64,000 nucleotides of DNA from Tetrapyrgos nigripes (Eukaryota > Basidiomycota > Agaricomycetes > Agaricales > Campanellaceae), in NCBI GenBank assembly GCA_013368315.1, contig JAACJM010000301.1, positions 1-64,000 on the forward strand, written 5' to 3'. Below, one piece after another: positions 21,903-33,239 of this stretch. Under the pieces are notes generated by a model. The model searched no databases, was not told the origin of the DNA, and saw only the letters and a program-made list of their open reading frames with translations. The position numbers and the translations under genes were made by a program. Each line of letters begins with the position of its first letter. Positions within the stretch are counted from its first letter, which is position 1.

Positions 21903-23995
21903 GTTGTGATAGCAGGCTGAGTACTGACTGTAGCATCAGTACTGTTGTTCTCCTTCTCATTGTCGTCTTCGTCGTCTTCATCATCAGCAAGCCAATCCAA
22001 ATCCTCCTGATCAAACATACTGTCCGGTATCTCAAGGGAAAGAACACGACACTCCTGGTCGTCATCACGGAAGTGAAGACTATCAGCAGCTGTCTTCCGA
22101 TACTTGTCTTCCCATTTTGGATTGATGAATGCTTTTGTGAGACCAGGTTTATTAGGGTCTGGGGCACCTCGAAAGTGATTGACCTTGGGGCCTTTGAACA
22201 TGTCAGTTGTACGGTCCCGGTGTTGTTTTGTTCTCTTGTCACGTTGGGTTTTCATCAAGAGTTGATGAATACGCTGGATCTAAACATGGACGTTAATGAG
22301 ATAGTGAACGCACAGGTATGCAACCCTCGATATGTGTACTTGCCTTGATACTGAGATATTCCTTTCTGCGTACCTCCAGTGCCCCCTTCACATTGGCCAG
22401 TCCCGCAGCTGCTTTTGCTTGATCCCATTCCTCCTTCGTCGCCTCTCCAATGTCACTGTGACATGAGTCGAAATTGTCGGTGTCGATAATGTCACCTAAA
22501 CCATCTGCAGATCCAGCACCAAATGCCTCTTCGAGTTTTGTTTTGACTTCATCCACAACTTGACGACAATTATTGGCCATCTAAAAAGGTGAGACATGAT
22601 ATATGTTTTGTATAACATCTAACACTCACTCTTTTCCTTCGTTGCTTTTCCCTTGCTGCTTTGTCATTCCTCTTTACCTTTTCCATCTTCTCAAGGTCGT
22701 TACGTTCATTCCATTGAGCCCTGATGTTGAGAAAATAGGCTAGGACCATTTCTCGCTGCTCCTGAGAAGAAATCAACGAGAACCGTTTCTTTTACTGCAT
22801 CAGCGGCTTTTCTATTGCGAGGTATGTAAAATTGCATACCTTATTTTCGTCCAAATGTTGCTCATTTGCCACAAGACCTTGAACAACAGCATTGATGAAC
22901 TGCTTATTGATGGGATGAGAAGCAGTGTGTTTCCAATTGGGACGCAAAAGTGTTTCACCAAGATCATTGACCGGAAGTGCTTCGCCATCTTCAACTTCAA
23001 GTGGATCAGGGATACTATCGAGCCCTGATGGTGTGTATTTGACGCCCAGTTTGGCAGCCATGAACTCTCGGACTGCAACCTAGACGGGTATCTAGGTGAG
23101 AATCCCAAATGATTGTTTGACAAATAATATAAAACTCACCTTTATCTCCTGCTCATATTCATTTCGGATCACACTCTTCTGCACCTTACGCCTTCCTTTC
23201 TTCACCTTTCCACTTGACGGCTCCCTCTCAGCGCCACCAAGTCTTGTAGGTGGTTCAGATGCTTGCTGAAGCTTTTCAATCTGCTCAAATCGGCTTGTTG
23301 TTTCCGCAGAGAGTCGGTCCAAGTTCTCCTGGGTTTTCGTAAGGGTCTGGAGTGTCGTCTGAAGGGTGTTATGCATAGTTTGCATCTGTTGCATCATCAC
23401 CGATATCTGATGAGTCGGAGCCGCTGGAGGTATGGTGAGGGAATTGTTAACCGTCTGAAGTGTTTTGAATATTAATTGACATCTCACATAGAGAACAAGT
23501 TTTTCAGTACTCACGAAGAGGTCTTGGGAGCTATAATTGATGTTCCTGTTATAGTTGTTCAACGGTGCGTTCTCATTGTATGATAAACCCGAAGGTGCCT
23601 GATGTTGCTTTTCAAGATCGTCAGCGCAAGTTCATCGTTTACGCCTATCAATCCCATACCATCATGCTCATCGACATGCTCATTGGAAAACCTATTTGAT
23701 TGGTTGTCCCCTGGCCCTGTCGACAACAAGCCGATAGGTCATTTATGGAAATGTAGAGTGCAAACATAACACGCACATAATGAGAGGGCTGCATAAATGG
23801 CTGCATGGTATGTTCAGCATCGGTATTTTCTGGTGTGCCCATGTTCTGACTGTGGAATACAGGCGAGAAGCTCAAGCCATTGTTCGTTTGGCTGCCAGGA
23901 ACATTTTTTGGAGGTGGTGTCTGCATAGTAGACAGAGAAGAGGTATTTGGAGCAGGCTCGACAGTTCCGAAGGTGAGGTTTGTGCTCCCAAACAT
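21899..23995 (-). CDS. EnSpm1 partner protein, coiled-coil (TNPA-like role inferred)
   Basis: The gene is convergent to the transposase; its stop (21899-21901) overlaps the transposase stop. It reads from an ATG near 23995 (MFGSTNLTFG). In order it has a Ser/Thr/Pro-rich N-terminus, a Gln/Met/Leu-rich coiled coil (SVMMQQMQTMHNTLQTTLQ, about 23330-23420), a basic KKGRRKVQKS segment, and KLGVKYTPSGLDSIPDP. A helical MVLAYFLNIRAQWNERND segment leads into a Lys/Arg block, and the final exon ends in a DDEDDEDDNEKE acidic tail. Six or more short GT-AG introns are needed. The arrangement resembles the second, DNA-binding gene of CACTA elements, but I recognise no named domain; function is inferred from position. 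Confidence 0.6.
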
Positions 23996-24632
23996 CAATG
24001 TCGTGCGAACGATAACAGTTAAGCAACCGAATTATTAAATCCTTCTTTTATGCCTTTTCGCAGGTCGGCTACAGGCGAGTACATCCGCAGGCCAGAGGAC
24101 AAATTCAGGCCACTGTGTACCTGGTTAGGTGATGACACTTTACTTCAATTTTCTGTGCGTGTAGCACTGATTGCAGTTGCATGAACAGAGATTTTACGGC
24201 ATTTGACTAGGAGATCTTGACTATTTGAGAGGGAATAGATGTATGTATATATGAGCATATCGTGTCGCGTCGCGTCGTGTCGCGATAATGAAATAAATTT
24301 ACGGTATTTGATTTAGACATCGGAAAGTAGCAAGGAATGAAATTCATCGGACTACGTCCGTAGCAGCGGTTGATAGTAAGAGCGTAGGCAGATACAATTG
24401 GAACCTGGCCAGGCATTAACTAATGCCAACTACCTAGGAAGTCGGATGGATGTAAATGATGACTATGCTGTTTGCTAGCAGCCGTAGCGGCCGTTGTTTG
24501 GTCTGCCTACCTGGCCAATCCAGAAAGTAGCCAGAAATAGCTACGTTCGGACTAGTTTCTGATTATTGGTTGCCTACATGAGTAGTTTTGGCGTAGCGCT
24601 GCCTGGCCACACTGTTGAGAAACGCAGTGATT

Positions 24633-25425
24633 CATTCAGGTCATGGTACATTCTCGTATCTCTTCATTGCGTTCATTATATGCGTTTCTCGCTGCTAGAA
24701 TTCCTTACTCCGGAAGCTGCAGAGTCCTACATTTACCAGGTTGCTGGAAATGCGAATCTAGACTGGTACAACAACAAACACGTCCCACTTCGACTTCACC
24801 ACCTCAAATCCTTCCTCTCCGACGCCAGATACTCTGCTTCCGCCTCCAAAACTCCTTCATGGGTTGCTCTGTGTGACATAGACGACACAAATACCTTCTC
24901 ACATGAACCCTAAACTCGTCTACACGCAAATGCCAAACCGTTCTCCTCGCGAAGCTCCCCCGGTCAAGAGACTCGAGATACTTGATAGGCGTACCTATGA
25001 AACATATACCGACAGAGTTGGGCGAGTCTTTACTCTTCTCTGGCCTCCTTGTTAAGGTCCGAGAATCCTACAAGGTATCTGGTGACACATGGGATAACAT
25101 GGATGGAGATGGGGAGAGGGAAAAGGTTGTGAGAGAGTGGGTGGAAACACAAGTGTGACGGAGTTGGAGAAGACAGAAGGATGGGTGAGGACAAGGACGT
25201 ATAGAGTGATAGACCCTCTCAAGACGGGCCTGGGTATTCCTGAGGGTCATGAAGCTCAGAAGGTGCCCATTTACTGGCGGTTCATGGTATGTTTTTGTAT
25301 TTCTTCAGTGCGTTCATTTTGCTTATTTATCCGTTTCTCGCTACTAGAATTACTCACTCCGGAAGGTGCAGAGTCCTACACTCAGCAGGTTGGACACTTC
25401 TACCTTTTCACATAAATCCTACGCC
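24633..25425 (+). pseudogene. EthD-like (dimeric alpha/beta barrel) gene copy A1
   Basis: This is a degenerate copy of a gene whose product looks like a dimeric alpha/beta-barrel protein of the EthD type: DWYNNKHVPLRLHHLKSFL, then ARYS, a TPSWVALCDIDD block, SENPTRYLVTHGITW and, in other frames, EGHEAQKVP. A 60-nt intron relic (GTACATTCTCG to CTGCTAG, before AATTCCTTACTCCGG) precedes it, so the copy begins with the last exon of a neighbouring copy fused to the DWYN segment. Premature stops (after SHEP) and frame changes show it is not functional as it stands. The biochemical role of these proteins in mushrooms is not established. Confidence 0.65.
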
Positions 25426-25890
25426 CCTCTACGCGCAAAGCATCCCCCTCGTGAAGCTGCGTTAGTCAAGAAGCTCTAGAGACTTAACAGATGTACCCGT
25501 GACGCGCATACAAACTCGGATGAGTTTTCTCTGGCCTCCTCGTTAAGGTCCGAGAATCCTGCGAGGTATCTGGTAACACATGGGATAACATGGGATGGAG
25601 ATGGGGAGAGTGAAAAGGCTGCGGGAGGCAGAGTTGAAGAAGATGAAAGTATGGGTTAGGACGAGGACATTTAGAGTGATAAACTCTACCAAGACGGAGC
25701 TGGGTATCCCTGAAGGCCATGAAGCTCAGAAGGTGCCCGTTTGCTTTGTGGTACATGGTACGTTCTCGTATTTCTTCATTGCGTTCATTTTGCTTATTGT
25801 TACTTTTCTCCTAAGGTCTCTCAATGACAGAAGTACATCTGTAACACACATATCCTGCTGTTGGTAAAGGGAATATCTACATAGATTCTG
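25426..25890 (+). pseudogene. EthD-like gene copy A2 (3' half)
   Basis: The copy lacks the DWYN segment and keeps the second half: a VRESCEVSGN-like stretch in one frame, ELKKMKVWVRTRTFRVI and ELGIPEGHEAQKVPV. The same GTACGTTCTCG..CTAAG intron follows and then a different 3' exon near 25815. The same combination recurs at 41.08-41.45 kb, showing that it was duplicated with the neighbouring NLR block. Confidence 0.6.
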
Positions 25891-26540
25891 TGTAATTTGG
25901 TAACAATTTTATCTACCCATCCTTCGTCACATGGCGTCCACCTCCGCGATACATGGCACCTCTTCCACTGAGAACAAGTTCTCTGCCATTCACCCATCAT
26001 TTCTTTTGGCCTTGTAAAACAATTACATTTCTCATACAAACAAAAACCCAAAGATAGCGAGTGAGGATGTATTGTTCCAAAGAAGAAAAATCAAAAAATG
26101 AAGATACGGAAAGTGGACATACGGCATAGGATGATCAACGGAAACATATAGGATAAGATAACCTTCGAGGTAGGATGTTGCGTTTAACTGGTCCTACTAG
26201 TAATCATGGCTCCGGGTATAAGTACGCGTTTTGAAGACATATGTGGTGTAGATGTATTGAGAAATGGAGGAATCTGATGGTGAGTACTAGACAACTTCTG
26301 GCAATAGTGCTGTGAAGCAGATCAAATTGCTGCCGGACGGTTATTGGTTTAATGTGAGGAAAGAGAGAAGTGTTTCTGCTAGTGCCAGGTTTTCTTATGT
26401 GTGAATAAATATCCGTTTGAGCACTGTACCAAAATCGAGAGTCGAGAGTCTCAACTGGAGACGTCGTCCGAGTTCTGTCCAAGTCAGATGACTTTGGCAA
26501 AGAAGCTTAGAAGTTTGCGAGTGAATGATAGCAGTAAAAG
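25891..26540. other. NLR1 upstream region, no gene
   Basis: No coding motif is visible. The sequence is conserved with 41455-41635 plus 50638-51110. It contains the uninterrupted GCGAGTGAGGATG site (near 26058-26070) that corresponds to the insertion point of the 9-kb composite in the other block. Confidence 0.7.
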
Positions 26541-26645
26541 CTAGTCTTTCGCGCAGCCAATTAAGAATAGTTCACGTGCATTGAACACTTGTTAGTCTTT
26601 CGCGCAATCAATCAAGACTGGCTCACGTGCACTGGACACTTTTCT
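26541..26645 (+). promoter_or_regulatory. NLR1 promoter: duplicated CACGTG/CCAAT-like module
   Basis: Two copies of a 51-bp module (AGTCTTTCGCGCA .. CAAT .. AAGA .. CACGTGCA .. ACACTT) lie 45-150 bp before the ATG. CACGTG palindromes are at 26573-26578 and 26624-26629; the first module also has CCAAT. CACGTG is the usual core for bHLH-type factors and CCAAT for the HAP complex in fungi. The same pair occurs before NLR2. Regulatory use is inference. Confidence 0.5.
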
Positions 26646-26690
26646 TTGCTCGTGCCTTCTGCTTATCATTGTTGGAATTCCCGTGGCATC

Positions 26691-29600
26691 ATGGGTACCT
26701 CAGAGGATGGAAATGACCTTCAACAAGGAAACACTATCGGGCACCACACAGGAGGTAAGTGCTATCCAAAAAATGAGAATCACGCGAAATGTGAACAACC
26801 AATTTTGGTCATTTCCCAAATAGAACAGACCACTGTTGTCACCCAAAACATGTTTCCAAATGCATCAAATTTGACTATGACAGGAGTGACAATCAGCAAT
26901 GTTGGAAGAGACTTTATTCAGACTACCAACAATAACTTTGGTGGTAAGTACTAAATTGATTTGTATTTTTATATTTCTTTTCCTCGGACTTACAAAGTAC
27001 CAGCCAATGAGAAGGCAGAAATACTTAAGGAATTGAAGCAGAAATTGAATCCAATTGCTAAGCCAGCAAGAAAGACAGACACTTGTTTGGAGGGAACAAG
27101 AGTCAAGATTCTTAATGACCTTTGCAACTGGGTAATTGACGCCAACACTACCATTGCTTGGATATATGGTATAGCTGGGACTGGCAAAAGTGCCATAGCA
27201 GTTTCACTTGCCCGTAAAATCAGAAAAATAGACACAAAGAAAGAAGTCAAACTGGCTTTAACATTTCATTGTGTCAAAGGACAGGAAACAAGTCACATCT
27301 GTAATTTGGTCCCAACTCTGAGCTATCATTTGGCTCAGGTTTTTCCAGAGTATGGGAAAGGTCTTCTGGAGTCTCTCAATAGGGATCCCTCTTTGGATGG
27401 CACAAGCCTGTCACTTTCTGAGCAGCTAGAATTATTCCTTGATCTACCAGTGCTTGAAAAGCTGATCATCAAATCATCAGAAAAGGTGGTGATTATAATA
27501 ATTGACGGACTTGATGAATGGGGTACAGGCTTAAATCGCAGAGAATTATTGCGCCATCTCAAAACTCTAAATCAATTTGCATGGCTCAAGATAATTGTGA
27601 CAAGCAGACCAAATCCAGAAATCACAGAGGAGCTTATAGTAGAATTGTTTATCAAGAAGATTGACCTTTCTGATCATATTGGTACTGCTGATGATCTGAG
27701 AAAGTTGATCACGAGCAAACTGTCATGGGTCTCCAATGAAAAGATGGACAATATGCTAGCAAAAGCAAATGGACTTTTCATCTGGGTCACTACAGCTCTA
27801 ACATTTATAGAAATGGGAGTGGATAAAGCTGGAAGGCTAGAGATTATACTTAACTTGAAAAAAGGCACCTATGATGAATTGCAACCATATGAACCCTTGT
27901 ATCACTTATACAAGACAGTCTTGACAGAGTCATTTTCCCAACAAGACAATCTCAAGTATCTTACAGTGGTGGTGGGAGCAATTCTGGCAGTGATTGAACC
28001 TGTTTCACAAGATACATTGAAAAACTTGCTTTGTGCAAAAGGAGTTGATGTACCAACCAGAGTCACTGAAGAAGTGATTAATCAATTAAGAGCACTAGTC
28101 TATGATCGGGATGGAAAGCTATACTATCATTTGTCATTTGGAGAGTTTCTCACATCTTCAGAGAATAAGCTCAATATCCATCCAAAATTTACCCATTTGC
28201 AACTTGCTAGTGCTTGCTTGGAGATTATGAGAAAAGAGCTTAGATTTAACATCTGCCATCTGGAGACCTCTTTTCTTAAGAATAAGGCAGTGAAAAATCC
28301 GACCATAGAGGATAGGGTGAATATGTATATCCCATCTGAGTTAAGATATAGCTCCTCCAGCTGGACTAGACATGTGAGGGAAGCAAAAGTTGAACCTGAA
28401 GGAAATACAATCCAATTAACTATCACAGATTTTATGAGAAGTAAATGCATAATTTTCTGGTTAGAATGTATAAGTGTGATGGGGAAATCCTTTTCTCTAA
28501 AGAGATGTCTAGGGGATATTTCAGAATGGGCAAAGATCCACAAGGTAGGACTATCAAGCTATGTACTTAAAAGAGATTTGCTAAAGTTTTTAAAAGAACA
28601 AAGATGCAGGGACATTGGCAGAAGAACTTTATCGGATAGCAGATACTTTTGGAATCATTTTGTCTGAAAGTACACCACATATTTACCTCTCAATATTGCC
28701 AGTGCTGTACCATTTCACACAGCCCCCCAAAAATCGTGCCAAAAAGGGCAAATTTCTCCTTAAATTCTCGAAGCTTTCTGCTGTGTCCAAGGTCATTGAT
28801 GCCATGTTGCGAAAAAAAGGTTCGCGAGACAAGGTCACAGTCCCAAACCTGTGACAAATTGGTCAAAATGATACAGTAGAACAATCTGGATTAAATGTGG
28901 TAGAAGGCTTCACAAAACATATTACAAATGCTATCAAAATTGGAAAACATAGATGGACCAATCTGCCAATGATTATATCAACAACAAGCAGAGTGCTCAG
29001 TGTAGCATATTCACCAGATGGAAGATATATTGTGTCAGGATCTTCTGATAATACTGTAAGGATTTGGGATGTCCAAACAGGACAACAATTTAGAGGGCCT
29101 TTTGTTGGCCACACAAGCTGGGTGTGGTCAGTGGCCTTCTCACTAGATGGCAGACATGTAGTGTCAGGATCTGAAGACTACACTATCAGAATATGGGATA
29201 TCCAGACTGGCCAGCAGGTTGGAGAGTCTCTAGAAGGCCACAGAGATGAAGTTATTTCAGTGGCCTTCTCACCAGATGGCAGACATGTGGTATCAGGATC
29301 AAATGATAACACTGTAAGGATTTGGGATGTCCAAACAGGACAACAATTTGGAGAGCCTCTGAAAGGCCACACAGAAAGGGTGTTGCCAGTGGCCTACTCA
29401 CTGGATGGCAGACATGTAGTGTCAGGATCTGGGGATAATACTGTAAGGATTTGGGATGTCCAAACAGGACACCAGTTTAGAGAGTCTTTTGTTGGCCACA
29501 CAGGAACAGTGCTGTCAGTGGCCTTCTCACCAGATGGCAAACATGTGGTGTCAGGATCTGCTGACACAACTGTCAGAATGTGGTATATGCAAACTTGCCA

Positions 29601-31038
29601 GCAGGTTGGAGAGCCTCTGGAAGGCCACACAGATTGGGTGAGGTCAGTGGCCTTCTCACCAGATGGCAGACATGTGATGTCAGGATCCGATGATAAGACT
29701 CTTAAAATATGGGATATACAGACTTGCCAGCAAGTTGGTGAGCCTCTGGAAGGTCACACAGGTTGGGTTTGGTCACTGGCCTTTTCACCAGATGGCAGAC
29801 ATGTGGTGTCAGGATCTGAGGACTACACTATCAGAATATGGGGTATCCAGACTTTCCAGCAGTTTGAAGAGCCTCAGCAGCTCTCCAACCATACAGATGC
29901 CATTAACTCAGTGGCCTTCTCACCAGATGGCAGACATGTGGTGTCAGGATCTGCTGACAAGACTATCAGAATATGGGATATGCAGACTTGCCAGCAGGTT
30001 GGAGAGCCTCTGGAAGGCCACACAGATTGGGTGAGGTCAGTGGCCTTCTCACCAGATGGCAGACATGTAGTGTCAGGATCTGCTGACAGGACTATCAGAA
30101 TATGGGATATGCAGACTTGCCAGCAGGTTGGAAAGCCTTTAAAAGGCCATACAGATTGGGTGAGGTCAGTGGCCTTCTCAACAGATGGCAGACATGTGGT
30201 GTCAGGATCTGCTGACAAGACTATCAGAATATGGGATATGCAGACTTGCAAGCAGGTTGGAAAGCCTCTGGAAGGCCACACAAATGAAGTTAGCTCAGTG
30301 GCCTTCTCACCAGATGGCAGACATGTGGTGTCAGGATCTAAGGACAGGACTATCAGAATATGGGATATGCAGACTTGCCAGCAGGTTGGAGAGCCTCTGG
30401 AAGGCCATACAGATTGGGTGAGGTCAGTTGCCTTCTCACCAGATGGCAGACATGTGGTGTCAGGATCTGATGACATGACTATTAGAATATGGGATATGCA
30501 GACTTGCCAGCAGGTTGGAGAGCCTCTGGAAGGCCACACAAATTGGGTCTGGTCAGTGGCCTTCTCACCAGATGGCAGACATGTGGTGTCAGGATCTGAT
30601 GACAGGACTATCAGAATATGGGATATGCAGACTTGCCAGCAGATTGGAGAGCCTCTTGAAGGCCACACAGATTATGTACGGTCAGTGGCCTTCTCACCAG
30701 ATGGTAGACATGTGGTGTCAGGATCTAGGGACAGGACAGTAAGGATCTGGAATATTGATCCTTCCAATCCAAACCTCATTCCAGCCTCAATCTCCCAGTA
30801 TAATCAAGAAAATCAATCTTGCTCCATTAATGATCAGGGTTGGTTATGTACTGCTGAACCTGAGCCAAAGTTAATTTTATGGATCCCACCTCATCTGAGA
30901 GGATTTAATGATTTGAGGCAGGTTGGCACTATTCCTGCAGATGCTGAAAATTTTGCAGTTAAAGTTGACTGGAGCAAATTTGTTTGTGGTGAAGCCTGGA
31001 CCTCTGTTTGGAATGATAATCCTGAGGATGAGAAATGA
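26691..31038 (+). pseudogene. NLR1: NACHT-WD40 receptor gene with in-frame stop
   Basis: This encodes a fungal NLR-type sensor: an NTPase switch (NACHT) joined to WD40 ligand-binding repeats. Exons placed by frame are 26691-26754, 26824-26943, 26998-28544 and 28597-31038 (introns of 69, 54 and 52 nt). The order is a short N-terminal Asn/Gly-type segment (NVGRDFIQTTNNN), a P-loop GIAGTGKS (about residues 119-126), Walker B VVIIIIDGLDEW (about 225-236), VTSRPNPEI (sensor-like), a helical arm with STPHIYLSILP, then 14 WD40 repeats and a C-terminal extension (LILWIPPHLRGF). A TGA at 28852-28854 lies in exon 4 between the helical arm and the WD40s; NLR2 has TCA there. Without readthrough or RNA-level correction the product would be NACHT only. 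The WD40 part remains open for 2.1 kb. Confidence 0.85.
28990..30760 (+). repeat. WD40-coding tandem repeats of NLR1 (14 units)
   Basis: Fourteen units of about 126-129 bp, each coding SVAFSPDGRHVVSGS-x-D-x-T-(I/V)-R-I-W-D-type text. Units 8-13 are nearly identical at the DNA level outside a few codons in GHT-x-x-V and GS-x-D-x-T. Unit 7 has a distinctive EEPQQLSNHTDAINS linker, also present in unit 7 of NLR2. Confidence 0.9.
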
Positions 31039-31589
31039 GTGTTCAGTACAATTGTATATATCTGGTTTTTTTCTTCTTTTTTTTTTTTGTTTCTCGCTTT
31101 CAGCTTGATTGGTATCTCTATGCTTCCACAACTTTCATTTGATCAATTTCACACAAAAATATCAGGAATGCTGCCTTTTCTTTTGAAAAATTTTAGCTTG
31201 GAAACCAACATCTTATATCTGTTCCCTTCATCTGTTCAGAAATTCCATTTATCAAATGAGTAAATATCACAAAATCCATATATCCAGAATTTTGTTGCCT
31301 ATGTCTAGTTCAATAAGAAAAATCATATTTATAAAAAAGTCTACATGTCTCTGAGATACTCGTACTGTGGTAAGTAAGGTTTTGCGCGTTTTTAAATTTG
31401 GCTTTGAGGGTTTCAAAGATTCTGTTGAAGTTTCTAAGCATGGACATTTATCTCAACCAAATTCTGCTGCAGCATCCAATGACTGCCATGATAGATGGAT
31501 TACTCTATTACCTTGCATTGCTACATAGATATCTTCATTGGTATCACCCAGCTAACTCTTTTTTACATACTTACATATATCAATAGCTA
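31039..31589. other. 3' flank of NLR1, no gene
   Basis: It begins with a T-rich run (about 31067-31092). It is closely similar to 55686-56190 after NLR2 (for example GGAAACCAACATCTTATATCTGTTCCC-like text in both), so the flank was duplicated with the gene. No reading frame is supported. Confidence 0.7.
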
Positions 31590-33239
31590 GTCCGACCATA
31601 CAGCATGACTTCCTCCCATCATTCTTTCCATTCCTTTTTCCGTGCCCAAAGCCATACTAGCTCCCAATGCCCCAGTTCCATGCTCAGGCCAACCAACAAC
31701 CTCTTTAACTCCACCCGTCCCCACCTGTCCCATTCGAGAATAAGTACGCACGCCTTCGCCTTGTCCAAGTAATCCATCTGGTAGGGATCCAAGCGAAGCA
31801 GTATCAGAATTCTTTGAAAGGAGGATGTATACAGCGCATTCTCCCACGTCTTTAGTTTCGCTGAGTGTAACTTCGGAGGTGGCATTGATATTCGTGCCTA
31901 TGCCCATAGAAGGCCCAGATGAAGATGAAGACGCAAGCAGTAATTCCTTGGCGTAGAAGTCGATAGCATGTGCTCTTCCTCATGATGTTGGGGCGTCATA
32001 GTGTTCTACGCCGACTTCTAGTACCTCCACATTTTTTCCTTCTACCCCTGCTGCTGAAGACAATGACGAAGACAATGATTTCTTAACAAAATCCCCGTCC
32101 ACATCCAACTTGAACATGCTGGTCCACCCTATATCTTCCTGCTTAGCTCTTCAAGTGGTTGCCCAGATAGTACGTGGATTCGGACGTAAAGGTGTAGAAG
32201 GTGTGAGGAGGAGAGTATCGCCACGTAGGCGGGAACGGACATCTGAATCGTTAAGGTTGAAGGTAACAGGTGTAGATGATGATTGGGATAAATGGGGAGA
32301 AACTTGAAGTAGTGTATGCGAGAGATGTGTCAGGTAAAGCGAAGAGCTGGATATTAAGTAGCTGTCAAGGAAGTTGGGTGCGAAAGGACGAAGGAAGATT
32401 AGTGAGCGTTTTGGAGGTAGAAAGCAACAAGAATAATAAAAAGCCATGTAAAATGTGGGACGAAAGACGAAGAACAATAGACACATCCTTTGATGTGGAG
32501 GACTGAACTTGATTGACAGGGTGGATACGCAAAATAATATATTATTATCAGCCCTATAACACTAGGCGACAGTACGTTACATGCTACGCTTATGTCTTGT
32601 AAAAAGTCCCCCCACCCAGTACGCGTTCAAGCACAGCTAGACACGATGAGTGATTTAGCCGTCAGATCTTCCGTGTTACGCAGTATGTTCTCCAGTAAGG
32701 ATGCCAAGCGATATACGACATGTAGAGGAGTGATAAAATGAATGATGTATAAATATATCTGGGACTCGACGATGGGACGAAAAGAAAGCGGAAGGGATGA
32801 AGGATTTAGTACTGAGGTATTACTCACTGTGCTCAGTGACACTGTACAGCTCCGTGCCATTTCGATGTAATTTTGATATGTCCAGGTCCATCATATGCGT
32901 TTCTTCCTAGAGAGGGAGGAGAGTGAGTAGACTGGTTGGTTGTTGTGTGTATGGTTTGTTGAAAGGAGACGAATGAAGTCCAGGGATAAAGGAACAGAGA
33001 ATTCGATGCCATGTGAGCCGTAGCACTACAATGATCAGGGGAACGTAGAGGCCAGAGACAGACGTAGTACAAGGGCAATCCACGTCTTATGAGCCGTCTC
33101 CAATTCGCCTTCCGAAAAGAGTACGAAAGGAACGGCTGGATCGTCTCCAACCCTTGAGTAGAGTCTATAACAGGCAGCAAAGACCATGTTGTTGCAAGAT
33201 AAGTACTGCAGCGACGGTGTGGACCAAAGAAAGCGACCG
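31590..33239 (-). pseudogene. Unidentified tandem gene, unit 1
   Basis: This is the first of three tandem units of about 1.64-1.72 kb; a fourth lies at 56.2-57.8 kb. Reading minus from about 33180, conserved segments are FLSYSFRKANWRRLIRRGLP, CHITSKW-type text before a GTGAGT donor near 32830, SQIYLYIIHFITPLHVVYRLASLLENIL, then SSSTPVTF..RSRLRGDTLLLTPS. Next is MFKLD(V)DGDF with a serine run, GRAHAIDFYAKELLLASSSSS, and GECAVYILLSKNSDT. These segments keep their order in all four units but change frame, so the gene has several introns or is decayed. I do not recognise the family and assign no function. Confidence 0.45.

Larger units (their letters stand above)
15915..24629. mobile_element. EnSpm/CACTA transposon 1 (8.7 kb)
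   Basis: The ends are CACTGCGTTTC at 15915 and its exact reverse complement at 24619-24629, and ATT stands directly outside both ends (15912-15914 and 24630-24632). Inside are a three-gene set: a small plus-strand gene, the tnp2-like transposase (plus) and a convergent minus-strand partner gene. Both subterminal regions (about 15.95-16.25 and 24.30-24.62 kb) are dense in GTAGC/GCTAC motifs, like the transposase-binding subterminal repeats of CACTA elements. It lies beside the EthD-like gene array and has separated a 270-bp repeat from its continuation. Confidence 0.85.

Noticed and set aside
24255..24285. GTCGC repeats near the right end of EnSpm1
   Set aside because: This is a short simple repeat with no further organisation; it was not treated as a separate regulatory array.
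28790..28900. An intron that would remove the NLR1 stop codon
   Set aside because: Candidate GT-AG pairs around 28830-28872 either shift the frame or leave another stop, so the TGA was reported as a lesion.
29874..30668. 264-codon minus-strand open frame rich in WPSRGSP..CWQVCISHILIV repeats
   Set aside because: It is the antisense shadow of near-identical WD40 units; repeat DNA without stops in one frame gives long frames on the other strand. The same happens at 54083-54406 and 54521-55426.
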